From Neurospora tetrasperma FGSC 2508 (taxonomy: Eukaryota > Ascomycota > Sordariomycetes > Sordariales > Sordariaceae): 64,000 nt of DNA. The stretch's first letter is position 1. Every line of letters starts with the position of its first letter. This document shows, one piece after another, positions 21,538-33,556 of this stretch. The notes under the pieces are model-generated. The model ran no database searches. It was not told the origin of the DNA and saw nothing but the letters and a program-made list of their open reading frames with translations. The translations under genes and the position numbers were made by a program. The stretch is taken from NCBI RefSeq assembly GCF_000213175.1, contig NW_009799099.1, positions 3,539,215-3,603,214 on the forward strand, given 5' to 3'.

Positions 21538-24500
21538 TTACACAAAATCAAAAGTATCGCCCTGCTCCGTGATCATCTTACCCGCCCTCTTGGTCCCCAC
21601 GATCCTCTCCAGCTTCATAATATCATACTTGCTGAACATGACCTTGACGTGTCCCTGCCCGTGCTCTAGCATCAGCGCCTGCTCGCTCTTTTGCAAATAC
21701 CCGCCCGCAATCTCCCTGTAGAAGATGGGGTTATCCGGCAAGCCATAAAAGATGACGCGCTTGACGCCCTTGATGGCGTACCGCCTAAAGTGGTGAGCGC
21801 GCTCCGTGTACAGCAGCACGCGGTGGCGGCCCGTCAGGAAATGCGAGCGCGCGCGCGACGCTTCGGGTGTGTCGGCGTACTCGGAGATGTTGCCGAACGT
21901 GACGCTCTCGACGGCCGGGTTGTTGGCAAAGTAGTTGCGCACGCGCACAAAGTCGAGGTACGAGGGTATGAAGATGACCGTTCCCGCCGCGTCCTTGGCG
22001 GCCCGCTTGACCAGCGTCGGCACGATGGCCTTGGTGAAGTAGGCGAAGCGTGCGTCCGGGTCGGCGGCAATGGAGGCCGCGTCGAACCGGCTGAAGGTCT
22101 GGCGCGTCTTGACGCCCAGGTACTGGATCACGCCTGGGTATTCGGCTTGCAGCCGGGCTTTGCCTGCCCAGTTGTGGCAGTAGAGACGCTGCAGCTCGGC
22201 CAGCTCGGGCGTGTTGAAGGCGCTAAAAATCACCGTCTGTCGGAAGTACTTGGCTTGGTCGTCGAGGTACCAGGAGCGCACGCGGGAGAAGTCGCAGCCG
22301 TGGGCGTCGCGGGGCTGGAGGTTGAGGTGCTCAAAGATGAACTCGACGTGCTCCCAGTTCTGCATGAGCAGGGCGTCGGCCTGGTCGACAATGACGAGCT
22401 CAATGGACGAGAGGAAGTCGTAGTCGAGCTTCTTCTTCTCTTCCTCGGAACCGATGGCCATGCGTAGACCGAGAGGGGAGGCAAAGATGATGTCCGAGTT
22501 GTAGAACTGCGAGAAGTACTTGATGGTCTTGCGAGTGAACTTCATACCGAGGCGGAACATGTCGTCGTCGTTGCCGGCGAAGAGGTCGCGGAAGTCTTCG
22601 GGCTTGTCGTCAGAGAACTTGGTGGACTTGTCGACATAGCCATCGTCGAAACGCTTGCGGTTTTCTTGTTGCTCAGGAGCGGCGACCTTGCAGATCATTT
22701 CGACCATTTTGACGCATGACTGGCGGGTAGGGAGAATCATCAAGACCTTGGGGCGGGTAAAGCCCTGGTCTCTAAGCTCAAGGGTGTCGTCTCTTTGCAA
22801 CTTGGTGTTGTTCTTGATTACACGGTCACGAGTCCTGAGTAGGTACCAAAGTCAGCTCTCTGTTCTNNNNNNNNNNNNNNNNNNNNNNNNNNNNNNNNNN
22901 NNNNNNNNNNNNNNNNNNNNNNNNNNNNNNNNNNNNNNNNNNNNNNNNNNNNNNNNNNNNNNNNNNNNNNNNNNNNNNNNNNNNNNNNNNNNNNNNNNNN
23001 NNNNNNNNNNNNNNNNNNNNNNNNNNNNNNNNNNNNNNNNNNNNNNNNNNNNNNNNNNNNNNNNNNNNNNNNNNNNNNNNNNNNNNNNNNNNNNNNNNNN
23101 NNNNNNNNNNNNNNNNNNNNNNNNNNNNNNNNNNNNNNNNNNNNNNNNNNNNNNNNNNNNNNNNNNNNNNNNNNNNNNNNNNNNNNNNNNNNNNNNNNNN
23201 NNNNNNNNNNNNNNNNNNNNNNNNNNNNNNNNNNNNNNNNNNNNNNNNNNNNNNNNNNNNNNNNNNNNNNNNNNNNNNNNNNNNNNNNNNNNNNNNNNNN
23301 NNNNNNNNNNNNNNNNNNNNNNNNNNNNNNNNNNNNNNNNNNNNNNNNNNNNNNNNNNNNNNNNNNNNNNNNNNNNNNNNNNNNNNNNNNNNNNNNNNNN
23401 NNNNNNNNNNNNNNNNNNNNNNNNNNNNNNNNNNNNNNNNNNNNNNNNNNNNNNNNNNNNNNNNNNNNNNNNNNNNNNNNNNNNNNNNNNNNNNNNNNNN
23501 NNNNNNNNNNNNNNNNNNNNNNNNNNNNNNNNNNNNNNNNNNNNNNNNNNNNNNNNNNNNNNNNNNNNNNNNNNNNNNNNNNNNNNNNNNNNNNNNNNNN
23601 NNNNNNNNNNNNNNNNNNNNNNNNNNNNNNNNNNNNNNNNNNNNNNNNNNCGTTGTTCCCATCAGACTTACTTGAAAACATGGTTGAGCGCATGAAGACA
23701 CGCCATCCGCCTTACGCTCTCAGACGATGCCACTGACCGGTTGCAGTAAAGCATGTCTTGATAGTTGAAGAGAAGAGGTGCTACTGCCTTCTCAGCTTCG
23801 TCGAACTCGGTGTGCTTAGCCATCGATTCGGCTAGTCGTTGCTTGAGCTTAAGATCGCCAATTCCAGAAATGGAATGGGGAAGTTTCTGCTCAGCCGAGT
23901 CGCCTGTCTCTGGGGTGTTGTAGTATATCCTGTTGGAGTTTTTTGCTATCCTGTCGGTCCTCCACTTGTTCGCCTGAATAGCCTTTATCCTGGCCTGAAA
24001 TGTCGCCTCGTCTGGAGCAGCAAAGTGAGTTTCGAAGGGGTCCGAGTCGTCGAGGTCGTCATCTTCGTCGAACAAGTCCTCTAATGGTGCATCCTGGGGA
24101 TCTTCCTCTGGCTCGTCAACTGCATCCACGTCCTCCGTCACCTTCTCGCCGTCTTCGTCGTCACTATTGTCGTCGTCTTCCGTCTTGGTAGCTTTATTCG
24201 GACCTTCCTCCTCAGGGCGATCCAACTTCCTCTTTTTCGTCTTGGTTGCACTCTGGAAGCTCTTCAGAAGACTCATGTATGGCTGACCAGACTGGGCATC
24301 CTCCTCCTCATCCTCTTCTTCTGATTCCTCCATCTCATCCTCAGAAACATTGGATTCCTCTTCAGAAATGTCCTCCTCCTCATCTTCCCTGTTTCAGTCA
24401 GTATGCTTTCCAGTTCTTCTTTCCCTTGAGTGTTGACATTTTCTTACTCTTCGTCCTTATCGGCAAGTCGGGCGTCGTTGAACTTGGATGAGCGAGGGCC

Positions 24501-24689
24501 GAAACCTCCTCTGGCACCACCCCTCGAACTTCCCCTGCCGCGTCCTCTCGAAGCTCCTCTGGCGCCTCCTCTGGAGCCCCCTCCCCTGGATCCTCCTCTG
24601 CCTCTGAAACCTCCTGCACCACCTCTTCCACGACCTCCTCCTCCTCTTCCTCCTCCTCCACGATCACCGCCGCGACCTCGAATTGCCAT
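21538..24689 (-). CDS. utp25: SSU processome protein Utp25
   Basis: Three exons: 24689-24448, 24388-23672 and 22834-21538, giving 751 residues. Intron 1 (24389-24447, 59 nt) has donor GTAAGA, branch TACTGAC and acceptor CAG. Intron 2 (22835-23671) has donor GTAAGT, branch GCTGAC and acceptor CAG, and contains the whole N gap. Joining the flanks restores [14 protein letters not shown], the conserved Utp25 sequence, so no coding sequence appears to be lost. Exon 1 codes an RGG-rich segment. Exon 2 starts with acidic tracts, then carries [15 protein letters not shown]. Exon 3 has [22 protein letters not shown] and [20 protein letters not shown]. It ends with [22 protein letters not shown]. Utp25 resembles a DEAD-box helicase without the catalytic motifs (VDQAD in place of DEAD). 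It acts in nucleolar pre-18S rRNA processing. The N-terminal RGG exon suits nucleolar RNA binding. Confidence 0.92.
22867..23650. other. Assembly gap (784 N) inside utp25 intron 2
   Basis: All bases are N. Both splice sites of the surrounding intron are intact at 22835 and 23671, with 32 and 21 known intronic bases on the two sides. If the gap size is meaningful, the intron is about 837 nt, roughly ten times the usual size here. Confidence 0.97.
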
Positions 24690-25497
24690 TTGAATGCGGT
24701 AAGAATTTTCTCAAATTATGAGATGTGAGGTTGGTGATATGAGAATTGGTAATTGATGTGTGAAATCAAATTCAACAAAGGTGAAAAAAACGATACGGAA
24801 ATTGTATTCAGCCTTGTCAACGAGCCAAGCAGAAAAAGTCCAAAAGTCCAATGGAATCTTGAAGGAAGGGCTTGGCAAAGAGCAGCCTTGTAACGCCACC
24901 CCTCCCCCTTGACCCTTGCGAAGAACAATCTCAAGTCCGCCAAGCTGAACATGGAAGTGTGGAGACCGGCTTATCTTATCTTAGCGCGCACAACAACCCA
25001 AAGGTCCCGCATTGCGCTGCAAAACCAAAAATTCGAGCAGAGGTCCCGCCTACTGGTCCCCATATTTTGCGAAAGCTGAATGGAGTACCTCTAGGGCGAA
25101 TGAATGGAAGTTAGTGACTGCCTGCGAACAGACAGTGACGGACCCGACTCAACGGCCGGGCTGCCACCGAGACCCTCACACTGGAGTGCCATTGACACCC
25201 GGGCATCCTCAGTGAAAAAAAAAGTGTACAGGTCGTGTACCAAAGTGACTTCTCTTTCTGCCAGTGCCCAGCCCGTGCCCACTCACCAGTGCAAGCCCAC
25301 CCCACCCCCCGGCCAACCGCTAGCCTCTCTCTCACCCCGAACCCGAAAACAGCGTCTGCTGTCTACATTTTCAAAGAGCCCCATAATCTCAACCTCGACG
25401 GCTCCTCCCCTCCTCCTCGAACTCCTGCTTCCTCTATCAACCACCACCACACCCCTCCACCATCTCTCACTCAACTACAGCCCAGCCCGTCGTCAAA
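24690..25497. promoter_or_regulatory. Bidirectional promoter region of utp25 and eIF3f
   Basis: 808 bases between divergent starts. The eIF3f side (about 25270-25497) is a C/T-rich leader typical of highly expressed fungal translation genes. No specific factor site is claimed. Confidence 0.5.
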
Positions 25498-26834
25498 ATG
25501 GCTGTCGATCAGGAGTCTTTCGTCCATCTCTCGCGCCCCCTTGCGCCCAACGTGCTTGGCTTCGGTGTCAGCAATGCCCCGCTTACCGTCAACATCCAGC
25601 CTCAGGTACGTCAACCGCACCAATTTCCTTACTACAGTCCTATATCTGCCCCTCCACTCCTATCTACCTAGTCCCCTACCTTGATGTCCCCCTTTGCGCA
25701 TGTCAAGCTTACCTACCTACCTATATCCTCTCTACTACCCCGCCGTCACCACCACCACTACCACCACTTCCATTGCCCAAGACCATACAACACCTAGCTG
25801 ACATGTAGCCCCTCGCTTTCCTCACCAACTAGGCTGTCTTCTCCATCATCGACCATGCCGTCAGACGTGACGACCGCGACACCCAGTCGACACGGGTGAT
25901 TGGTGCCCTCGTGGGTGTCCGCAGCGAGGACGGCAGCGAGGTCGAAGTGCGCTCCACCTTCGCCATCCCCCACACCGAGAACGAGGACCAGGTTGAGGTG
26001 GACGTCGAGTACCAGAAGAACATGCTGGCCCTGACGCTCAAGGCCAACCCCCGCGAGACCCTGCTGGGTTGGTACACCACCTCGCACGAGCTCAACAGCT
26101 TCAGCGCCCTGATCCAGAACTTCTTCGCCTCCCCCGAGACCGGCACCTTCCCCCACCCGGCCGTCCACCTGACCATCGGCACCGAGGCCGGCGCGACCAT
26201 CGACACCAAGACGTACATCTCCGCTCCCGTGGCTGTCAGCCCCGAGCGCGCCGCCGAGTCGTGCCTCTTCATCGAGGTACCCCACAAGCTCCTCTTCACC
26301 GACGCCGAGCGCGGCGCCCTGGGCTCTGTCGCCGCCGCTGCCGACGCCGAGTCGCGCTCCGCCCCCGTCGTCTCCGACATTGAGAACCTCGCCCAGGCCC
26401 TCGAAACCGTCTCCGACCTGCTTGAGCGCGTTTCCGGCTTCGTCGGCGAGGTGCTCGACGAGGAGCGCGACGGCAACCACGCGCTCGGCCAGTACCTCAT
26501 GAACGCCCTTTCCCTGGCTCCCAAGGTGTCCAACCTGGCCATCGAGAACGACTTCAACAACCACATCCAGGACGTCCTTATGGTCTCGTACCTCGCCAAC
26601 ACGATCCGCACCCAGATCGAGTTGTCCCAGCGCCTGGCCACTGCCAAGCTCGACGAGGGCAAGGAGGGCGGTGAGAAGAAGGATGGTGAGGGCGCCGAGG
26701 GCGACAAGAAGACCGACGGCCAGCGTGGCCAAAGGGGCCAGGGCGGCAAGCGTGGCGGTCGCAGCGGTGGTGCTGGTGGCCGCGGTGGCCGCGAGCAGAG
26801 GGAGCCCAGGGAACCCAGGGAAGCTGCCGAGTAA
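25498..26834 (+). CDS. eif3f: Translation initiation factor eIF3 subunit f
   Basis: Two exons, 25498-25605 and 25833-26834, 369 residues. The intron (25606-25832, 227 nt) has donor GTACGT and phase 0. Of two possible TAG acceptors, only the second keeps the frame. Exon 1 ends [11 protein letters not shown]. Exon 2 begins [30 protein letters not shown], the start of the MPN domain. Further motifs are [22 protein letters not shown] and [17 protein letters not shown]. The MPN domain lacks the JAMM metalloprotease histidines in the usual spacing, as expected for non-catalytic eIF3f. The C-terminal helical region holds [26 protein letters not shown], then an acidic/Lys stretch and an RGG-like Gly/Arg tail. 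eIF3f is part of the eIF3 complex that loads mRNA on the 40S subunit. The long first intron and strong codon bias fit a highly expressed gene. Confidence 0.94.
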
Positions 26835-27883
26835 AGAGGACGAATTGGTGGAAAGAAAAGGGAAAGAGAAGAAGAGAAAGGAAAGAGAGAATGAAACTCG
26901 TTCTTCCAGTATCTTCTTTTAATGAAAGGCCACTACACACAATCAGGCAGGGGAAAAGAAAAAGGTTCACACACACACAAAAAGGATCCGATTTCTCTTA
27001 CAATGAGTCCCTTTTGCGCGCGTTTGATTCAGTCATCAGCCGTTTTTTACACGAGAAAGCGGGCTCCCCCATTCTATTTACTTCTCGACCTGTGCGGACT
27101 GGAGTTGTCTCGTCTGTCTGCCGTCTATACCCTGCTGTTTCGCTACAGCGTTATGAAGTGCGCGCGCGGTCTCGGTTGTCGGTTATCGATTTTGGAGAGG
27201 GGAGCGAGAGAAAAGGAAAGCGGGAAAGGTGAGAGAGGGTAAAAAAAGGAGGGAGGGAAAGAGAGGTATGGGACGGCTTTGGTTGGGTCTCAAGCAATAT
27301 GGCGTTCATAGGAATACTACTACTAGAGCCTTCTTACTCAGTCAGGTCAGCAGCATGATGAATTGATTTGGGAATTTTCTGTTTGAAAAACAACAATCTA
27401 TACAACGCTTGGATCGTCCCGAACCGCCCGTGCCATATGATTTCGGAAACATGAATGCGAATGACAGTTTCCATTGATTCCGACCTTGCACCTTTTCACT
27501 TTTCGTAGAAAACGGCGTTTGGGTTGACTGAATGAGAACCGACTGTGAGTGGATTTGATCAAGTCTTTGTCTGCTTGCCTGTCTCCTTTGCGCTATGCTG
27601 CCTGCCTGCCTGCCGTTCCTGAGTGCCCCAATTTTTCCATAGATTCCAGACCTAAACCTCCGTCTCTTTTCTCCTTCATGATGTCTTATGCACAGTAACA
27701 TTAGGAGAGGATTCCATGCCAACAACCGTTAGTAACAGCTATATGCATATACAGTGCTCACTCGCTCCTCCTTCTTTTTGCCGTTGTTATATTCTCTTCT
27801 TCTTTGGGCCATGACTGAGGCCATCATGCCCCATGGGTTCAACGCTGCCACCTTGCACTTGACCACATTGTCTCCCGCCGATC
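26835..27883. other. Convergent 3' flanks of eIF3f and the R3H gene
   Basis: About 1 kb. A purine-rich stretch (26835-26900) directly follows the eIF3f stop. The remaining ORFs are short and domain-free. Confidence 0.55.
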
Positions 27884-30505
27884 CTACATAGGAGGTTTCT
27901 GTGGCAATGAGGCAGGGTTTCCATATGTTGGGAGATGGCTGTAGCCTTGCGGTCCCGCTGGTCCGGTCGGCGGTGGTGGACCGCCTGCAACCTTGCTGTG
28001 GTTGATGTGAGGAGATGCGTTGGGGGGCATAGCATGATGTTGGGGTGGTGCGTGATGATACGGGCCCATTGAATTGTTCGACCCTTGCCTCGACATGGCA
28101 TATCCCATCGGGCCGGGGCCATAGCCCGCCTGTGGTGGTGGCGGCATGGGTTGCTGGTAACCACCATAGTTCATGTGAGCCGGCAAGAACTGAGGGCTGC
28201 TATGGTTCGAGCTTGCATACGGACCCGATGGCGGTTGCATCGGGAGCATGGCGTTGCCGGGCAAAAATGATTGCGTCTTGGGGTTGAGCGTCTGCCGGTT
28301 GTAGCTGCCGGGAATTGGGTGTTGAGTTTTCGGATCGTTGGGGTTGGCATTCGCTGGAAGTTGTCCGTAGGCATATGGTATTCCTCCTGGGGAGGGACTC
28401 GATCGAGACGAATAGCCGGGCCCGGGCTGGTTGAAGCCTTGCTGTGGCGGCCCCCATGCTAGCTGCGATACACTGGGCATGGGGGGAGTGTATGGCGGAG
28501 CAACTTGAGGGTTGGGTGGAGGTTGGTAACGATGTTGCTGTTGCACTGGTAAAGCCGGCTGGGGGACAGAGGGGGCGGGATACTGATGGTGAGTTAGAAA
28601 AGATGATCATATCTTAACGCCGACTTTTTGAAGATGACTTACGTTTGCCACTGCGCCATATTGAGGAGCATATCCGTTGTTTGGAACCATCTGCGGATAC
28701 GCTTGGTTTTGCGGGTACGCTTGCTGGGGGACATATGCTTGTTGAGGCACATACGTCGGGACCGCAGCTGGGTATGGTGCTTGATATTGGACGTTATATG
28801 GAACATTGTTGATGGGGTACGCCTGAGGTGCCGGTCCCCATGTTGACTGCTGAGGGCCTCCATAATAGACAACGTATTGAGACCGTGAGTCGAAACTTTC
28901 CGAATCATCGCGACGTTGCTTATTGGCCTTCTTCTTGCCGTTTGGTTTGTCCTTGGCAGATACCGAGCTCGCCCGAGAAACACCATTGGAGGTTTCACCG
29001 TCTACACTGCGTTAGTCCTATAATTCCTTATAGGTAGAGGAATTCCACACGAGACATACCTTGACCCGAAGAATCAGACTCCTTCATGTTTCCAAAGATT
29101 CGCTGCCTCGCCCGGTTATACGCCTCTTCCCGCTCTTCCCTAGTCATTCTTTCCTTGCTAGCCGCAGGCTTATCTTTAGGGTCACTGCCAGCTTCCGACG
29201 TGGGCTTTGAAGGATTTGCGCTAGAAGGAGCAAATTCCCCGTCCTCACCACGCCGCATAATCTTCCTTGGTATCACAGCAGGAGCCGGAGAGCTCGTGTT
29301 AGAGGTCGACGGCGCAATGGTGGATAGTGGTGGAGGAATTCTACAGAACGGAGTTCTGTAAATGCGAACTGCGCCCGAGACCGCCTCGTATGAATGGGTC
29401 ATATGATAGTAGTCCGCAAGCTTATGTGTCAACATTCTCCAAAACGTATTGTTTGGTGGGAAATCCATAAACGGCTCCCTACAAAGACACTGCGTTAGCG
29501 ACTCAAAGACTTGACAGATGTAAGTGATAGTCTACATACTTTGAATTTTCCACAAACTCAATGACTTGCTGTTCCATCTTCAAGAGACTGAACCGATCTT
29601 TCTCTGATCGCATGGCCTCTAAGAGCTTTTCATCCGGGTGCTGGCTTAGGAATCCTCCATTCGCCGTCAAGGCATCAGGGGCACCTGGACCGCTTGTTAG
29701 GGGCAGTTCCGTCTCCGTCGCTGGCTGTTTGTCAGATATGCCACTTTGAGGCGTAGCAAGACCCAGTTGACCATGACTACCAGCCATGGCATGTGTAGTG
29801 ATGGCCCGTGGGGGCATATCTCCGATCTGGATGCGGTGGATACGAGCCGCAACCTCGGAGCCCATTCGTGAGCCGTTGAAGTAGGATCCACGGATGGAAA
29901 AGGCATCATCGTCCTCAGTGGCAGCCTTCATGCTGGCACTATCGTCTGGACGCAACGACTCCTTCTCGTCCAATGCGTTAAAGGTAGTCCCAGAAGTGAT
30001 GCTCTTGCCATCCAAGCTTGGTGGCTTGGTGCCGAGCTCGGAGCTAGAGTCAGCCCTTGAATTGTCGTCCGAGGGTGTCTGGCTGATCACAACCTTGTTA
30101 GGCATCGATATAGAGCTGGTCAATGGAACTTCGAAAGAGACATCTGATGTCTTGGTCTCGAGCTTCAAATTTCCGAGTCCGTCAACGATGTTGTCCTGCG
30201 AAGCTTTCACCTCATCGGCAGTCCTTTGCGCAGGCTGGGGTGCGTGTACATCACTCTGGATCGAGACAGAGGCGGCGGCTACCATGATCGGGACCGCAAC
30301 CTTATCGCGGGCGGTCACCGGTGCGTTTGCTTTCGTAGCAGTTGCCATGGTAGCTGAGTCTTTGGATGCCGAAGCAGCTGCAACCTGGAGAGCACAAGTC
30401 AGACACAGTCTTCTGGGCGCAACACTGGGTTCGAGGTGAAGAAAGCCCACGTACCTTTGCGAAAGATAGTTTGACGTCGTTGCCCGTGGATTGGAACGTC
30501 GCCAT
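27884..30505 (-). CDS. R3H-SUZ domain RNA-binding protein
   Basis: Five exons: 30505-30455, 30384-29540, 29478-29060, 29001-28643 and 28582-27884, giving 790 residues. All four introns are 58-70 nt with good donors (GTACGT, GTATGT, GTATGT, GTAAGT) and branch sites, and every junction keeps the frame. The N-terminal third is Ser/Ala/Thr-rich. The R3H domain spans the second junction: EQQVIEFVENSK-EPFMDFPPNNTFWRMLTHKLADYYHMTH. A SUZ motif follows near the end of exon 3: REEREEAYNRARQRIFG. The C-terminal half is Pro/Gln/Tyr/Gly-rich low complexity with repeated YVPQQAY motifs. This architecture (R3H then SUZ then a Pro/Gln tail) is that of the Encore/R3HDM family of single-strand nucleic-acid binders linked to mRNA regulation. 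The tail could drive condensate or stress-granule association. The exact role in fungi is not established here. Confidence 0.88.
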
Positions 30506-32423
30506 GGCTTTTGCGGTGTAAGGGATGCTGGAAGAGCAATGCGGATGTTACAAAGAGTCGCGCAAGTAGCCGAGAGTGCCTCTATGCGTGTATGTTTGTC
30601 CGGTGAAGATCAGGGCGGTCGAAGAGAGAACGCGCTCGGCAGGTCGGATCCGACAGAGGAATTCGATGATGTAGCTTTTTGATGGGACGGAATCCAGCTG
30701 AATCAAGAAACGAAACGGATCAAAGCGGCGCAAAGCGAAAGACGAGTGCTGGTGATCATTGTATTCGGGGATCCGGTCTAGTGTAGGTAGGATGTGAATG
30801 CGCAAGTGTTGCAGCCAGTGCCAAAGTCGAGTCCTGGACTTCCTCTGCCTTGTTGCTTGTGTCGTGCCTCTTTTTTTTGGTCTTTTGCTGGGGCCTGTCG
30901 GTTTGGGGTTCCGGTTCGGTGCAGGTACGATGAAAAAGGCCGAGATCCAAAATGGCGGACCACAAAGTGGAAAGCCGACGGCGCCCTAACTCCCAGAAAA
31001 CAGTAAAGTGTCTGGAAAGGGTGCCGCCACGGTTGGGCGGATAGACCTTTGGTGGTTGATGGGGAGCAGGAGGGGCGTGGTGTTGCTTCCCGTTTGTGTG
31101 GGTTTCTTGGTTTGTGACGAGATAACTGAAAGTGGTGGAAGTCGATTAAAAGTGGTGGTTGCACCCGAAAGGAATCCATCGCCGGGCGGGAGCCGGGCTC
31201 CTCAGTCCTCAGGTGGCCGTGGGTCGGTCTAACTGCAGTGGGACTGCCACCATGTTGCAGGTACGGGTAGGGGACCGCCTGCCGTGGGCCACCGTGGGCC
31301 TGTCTGTTGGCCTGATTTGTAGTAACTGAACGGTGTCAAAATCCCATCCCTTCCATTGCGCGGGAGCAAACGTGCTGTGTACCTCTACGTAGTGCGCTTC
31401 CTGATTTTGACAGGGCCCTTGATTTTACCTACCTCTAGTCTAGTGTACTATACGGTAAGATACCTTGGATACTCTACCTATGTATGGCCTACAAACTTCA
31501 TCTGGAGTTTATTCGACGGCGCTGATGAGGATACAAGCAGGTGCTCTACCGCTAGGTATTCATCCACACAAAGCACAGTGGCTCAAATATGGTTGATTGG
31601 GAGTATGACAAAAGGAGGGGAATGAGAGGGAACTGGTTGAGAGGGGTTCAGTATCTTGGCTGCAAAACCGGACAAAGTCGTAGCCATAAAAATTCGTGAT
31701 TTTCAGTTTACAATACCAAGCTGGCCGAGATGGACGCCCCGTAATGCAACTTTCATAAATTCATCCATGCTTCCAGAACATGATGACAACCCGAAGATCC
31801 GATGGGTTGTCTCGCACGGAGAGAGATTTGTCTCATTGAAACTACAGTGATCCTAATGATTATCTAGCTCTGCGCTGAAGGAATTGGAGGACACGGAGCG
31901 GCCCTTTTCTGAAAAGCAGAAACAAGTGCCGGATGAGTGCTCCCATCGTCACCTGCAACACCCACCCTGGTGCACTGTGCCACGACCGAAATGCTTCATC
32001 TTGGCAACGTCACGTGCCTCCACCTGTCGACAACAACAATCGCACTTGTGCTTGGACCTTTCTCAACTGTCAATTTCACCGCTGACACCTTGTTACACAA
32101 CCCACCAATCAACCTCCGAATCTCATTCATTCACCAGAACTGGAACTCATCACCAAGTTCAACTTACCCAGGCACTACCAACCAACGCCATCCTCAAGTA
32201 TCAAAACCATCAAGAAGAAGCTTCACATCTTTGATCGATCACTTCACAAGTTTGACCGAAATCATTTAACAAGCAACGACCTCTCGAGTCGAACGGCACC
32301 CCGACCTGGTTGGCGTTGTAAATTAAGGAACAGCAGGTCAACGAGGACAGTTCACCTTGATTTTGCATAAAGCTCCAATTTCCAGGGGCCAGCCACATTC
32401 CAACAGCCCTTCCGGTTACCACC
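30506..32423. promoter_or_regulatory. Divergent promoter region, R3H gene and zinc-knuckle gene
   Basis: 1.9 kb between divergent starts. Only short ORFs with no domains lie in it (for example 31937-32269 plus). The part next to 32424 is C/A-rich and probably the leader of the zinc-knuckle gene. Confidence 0.5.
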
Positions 32424-33361
32424 ATGTATCGAGGGCGCAATATACCGTCCAAATCAACTCCGTCAACCGTCCAATGCCAGAAATGCCTAAAGAGAGATAA
32501 GTGTTCTCTCTACTTCAACAATACATGTATAACACGCAGCTGACATTCCTAGAACGTCACTATTCGTATGAGTGTAAAGCCTCAGCCGCGGAACGGCCCT
32601 ACATCCCGAGGCCGTCGCGCACCCAGCAGCTCTTTAACCCCAAGCTGCTACCCAAGCTTACTAGTGCCGTGCCGCCTCAGGACAAGAAAGGTGTGGCCGA
32701 CGAGATCCTAGCCCAGAGGGAGGCTGAGCGGGCCAAGAAGAAGGAGCTCGAAAGGGACGACGAGTCACCATCTAGAGACGTGAGCCCAAGGCGAAGCAGG
32801 AGTAGATCGGCTTCTGTTGATTCGGTGTCGACCATCTCTACACGGTCTCCATCCCCAAGGCCTTCTCGCCATTCCAAGTCACCTCCACGGAGAGCACATG
32901 CGCAAGACTTCTTTGAGCCATCGCCCAAGGCGCCTTCGGCCCGCCAACGCTCAGTCGACTCCCGGGGTCGGTATTCTAGCCGGAGGTCAGAGAGCCCGGT
33001 CAAGCACTCATCGCGGAAAGGGTCGCTACCTCCTCGTCGTCGTTCGCCGTCGCCCCGCCGTGAGCGCGGACGTGACTCCGGGAGGGCAAGGCCATCCAGG
33101 CGCGACTATTCTGTTTCCGAGTCCAGATCCAGGTCACCAGTTCGCTCACCGGTCCGGCGAGACGGCAGAGGAGAAAATCACAGGGCAGGAGGATACTACC
33201 GGGACAGGGAAGATGGCCGTGGACAGCCGAGATACAGGAGTCCGTCGCCGCAACGACCTCCAAAGCGCGAACCGTCTCCCGCGCCACCGCCGCGCGAGCG
33301 GAGTCTCAGCCCTTTCAGCAAGAGATTAGCGTTGACACAGGCTATGAATAAGGGTAGATAG
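32424..33361 (+). CDS. RS-rich zinc-knuckle protein, SREK1IP1-like
   Basis: Two exons, 32424-32496 and 32556-33361, 292 residues, joined by an unusual AT-AC intron. Exon 1 starts MYRGRNIPSKSTPSTV and ends in CQKCLKR plus one base. Exon 2 begins GT CAC. The join gives CQKCLKRGHYSYECK, a perfect CX2CX4HX4C knuckle (C18, C21, H26, C31). The conserved RPYIPRPSRTQQLFNPKLLPKL comes next, which is diagnostic of this eukaryotic zinc-knuckle family. The remaining 200 residues are an Arg/Ser/Pro-rich domain with many RS and SP pairs, as in SR proteins and human SREK1IP1. The likely role is in pre-mRNA splicing in nuclear speckle-like sites; this is inferred from domain layout. No GT donor gives an open in-frame protein with the knuckle intact. 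It is convergent with cwf18, whose stop codon is 195 bases away. Confidence 0.85.
32497..32555 (+). other. AT-AC intron (ATAAGT...AC), probable U2-type
   Basis: 59 nt, starting ATAAGT and ending TAGAAC, with a branch-like GCTGAC at about 32539-32544. Removing it joins AGA G to GT CAC and makes Gly-His of the zinc knuckle. An AT-AG alternative ending at 32552 is also in frame but gives Glu-Arg-His and spoils the CX2CX4HX4C spacing. Confidence 0.75.
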
Positions 33362-33556
33362 GATTTGCGGGGTGGGTATCAAAGTAGAGAATAGCATACT
33401 TTCTCTGTAAAAACAAAATCATAACAGTAATCCTCCCGAGATTTGGGAGCATATTTCGTCCTCGTCCTCGTTCTTTTCGACCTTGTCGCCCCTCTCGGTT
33501 CCACTCTCCCGTCCACCTTGACCGCGTGAATTCAGCTGCCGTCAAGTCCCAACTCT

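Noticed and set aside
21691-22467. 258-codon plus-strand ORF opposite utp25
   Set aside because: Antisense shadow of the strongly conserved Utp25 exon 3; no independent domain.
25794-26749. 312- and 306-codon minus-strand ORFs opposite eIF3f
   Set aside because: Antisense shadows caused by GC-rich codon bias of eIF3f; the Gly/Leu/Val/Asp composition is typical of such mirrors.
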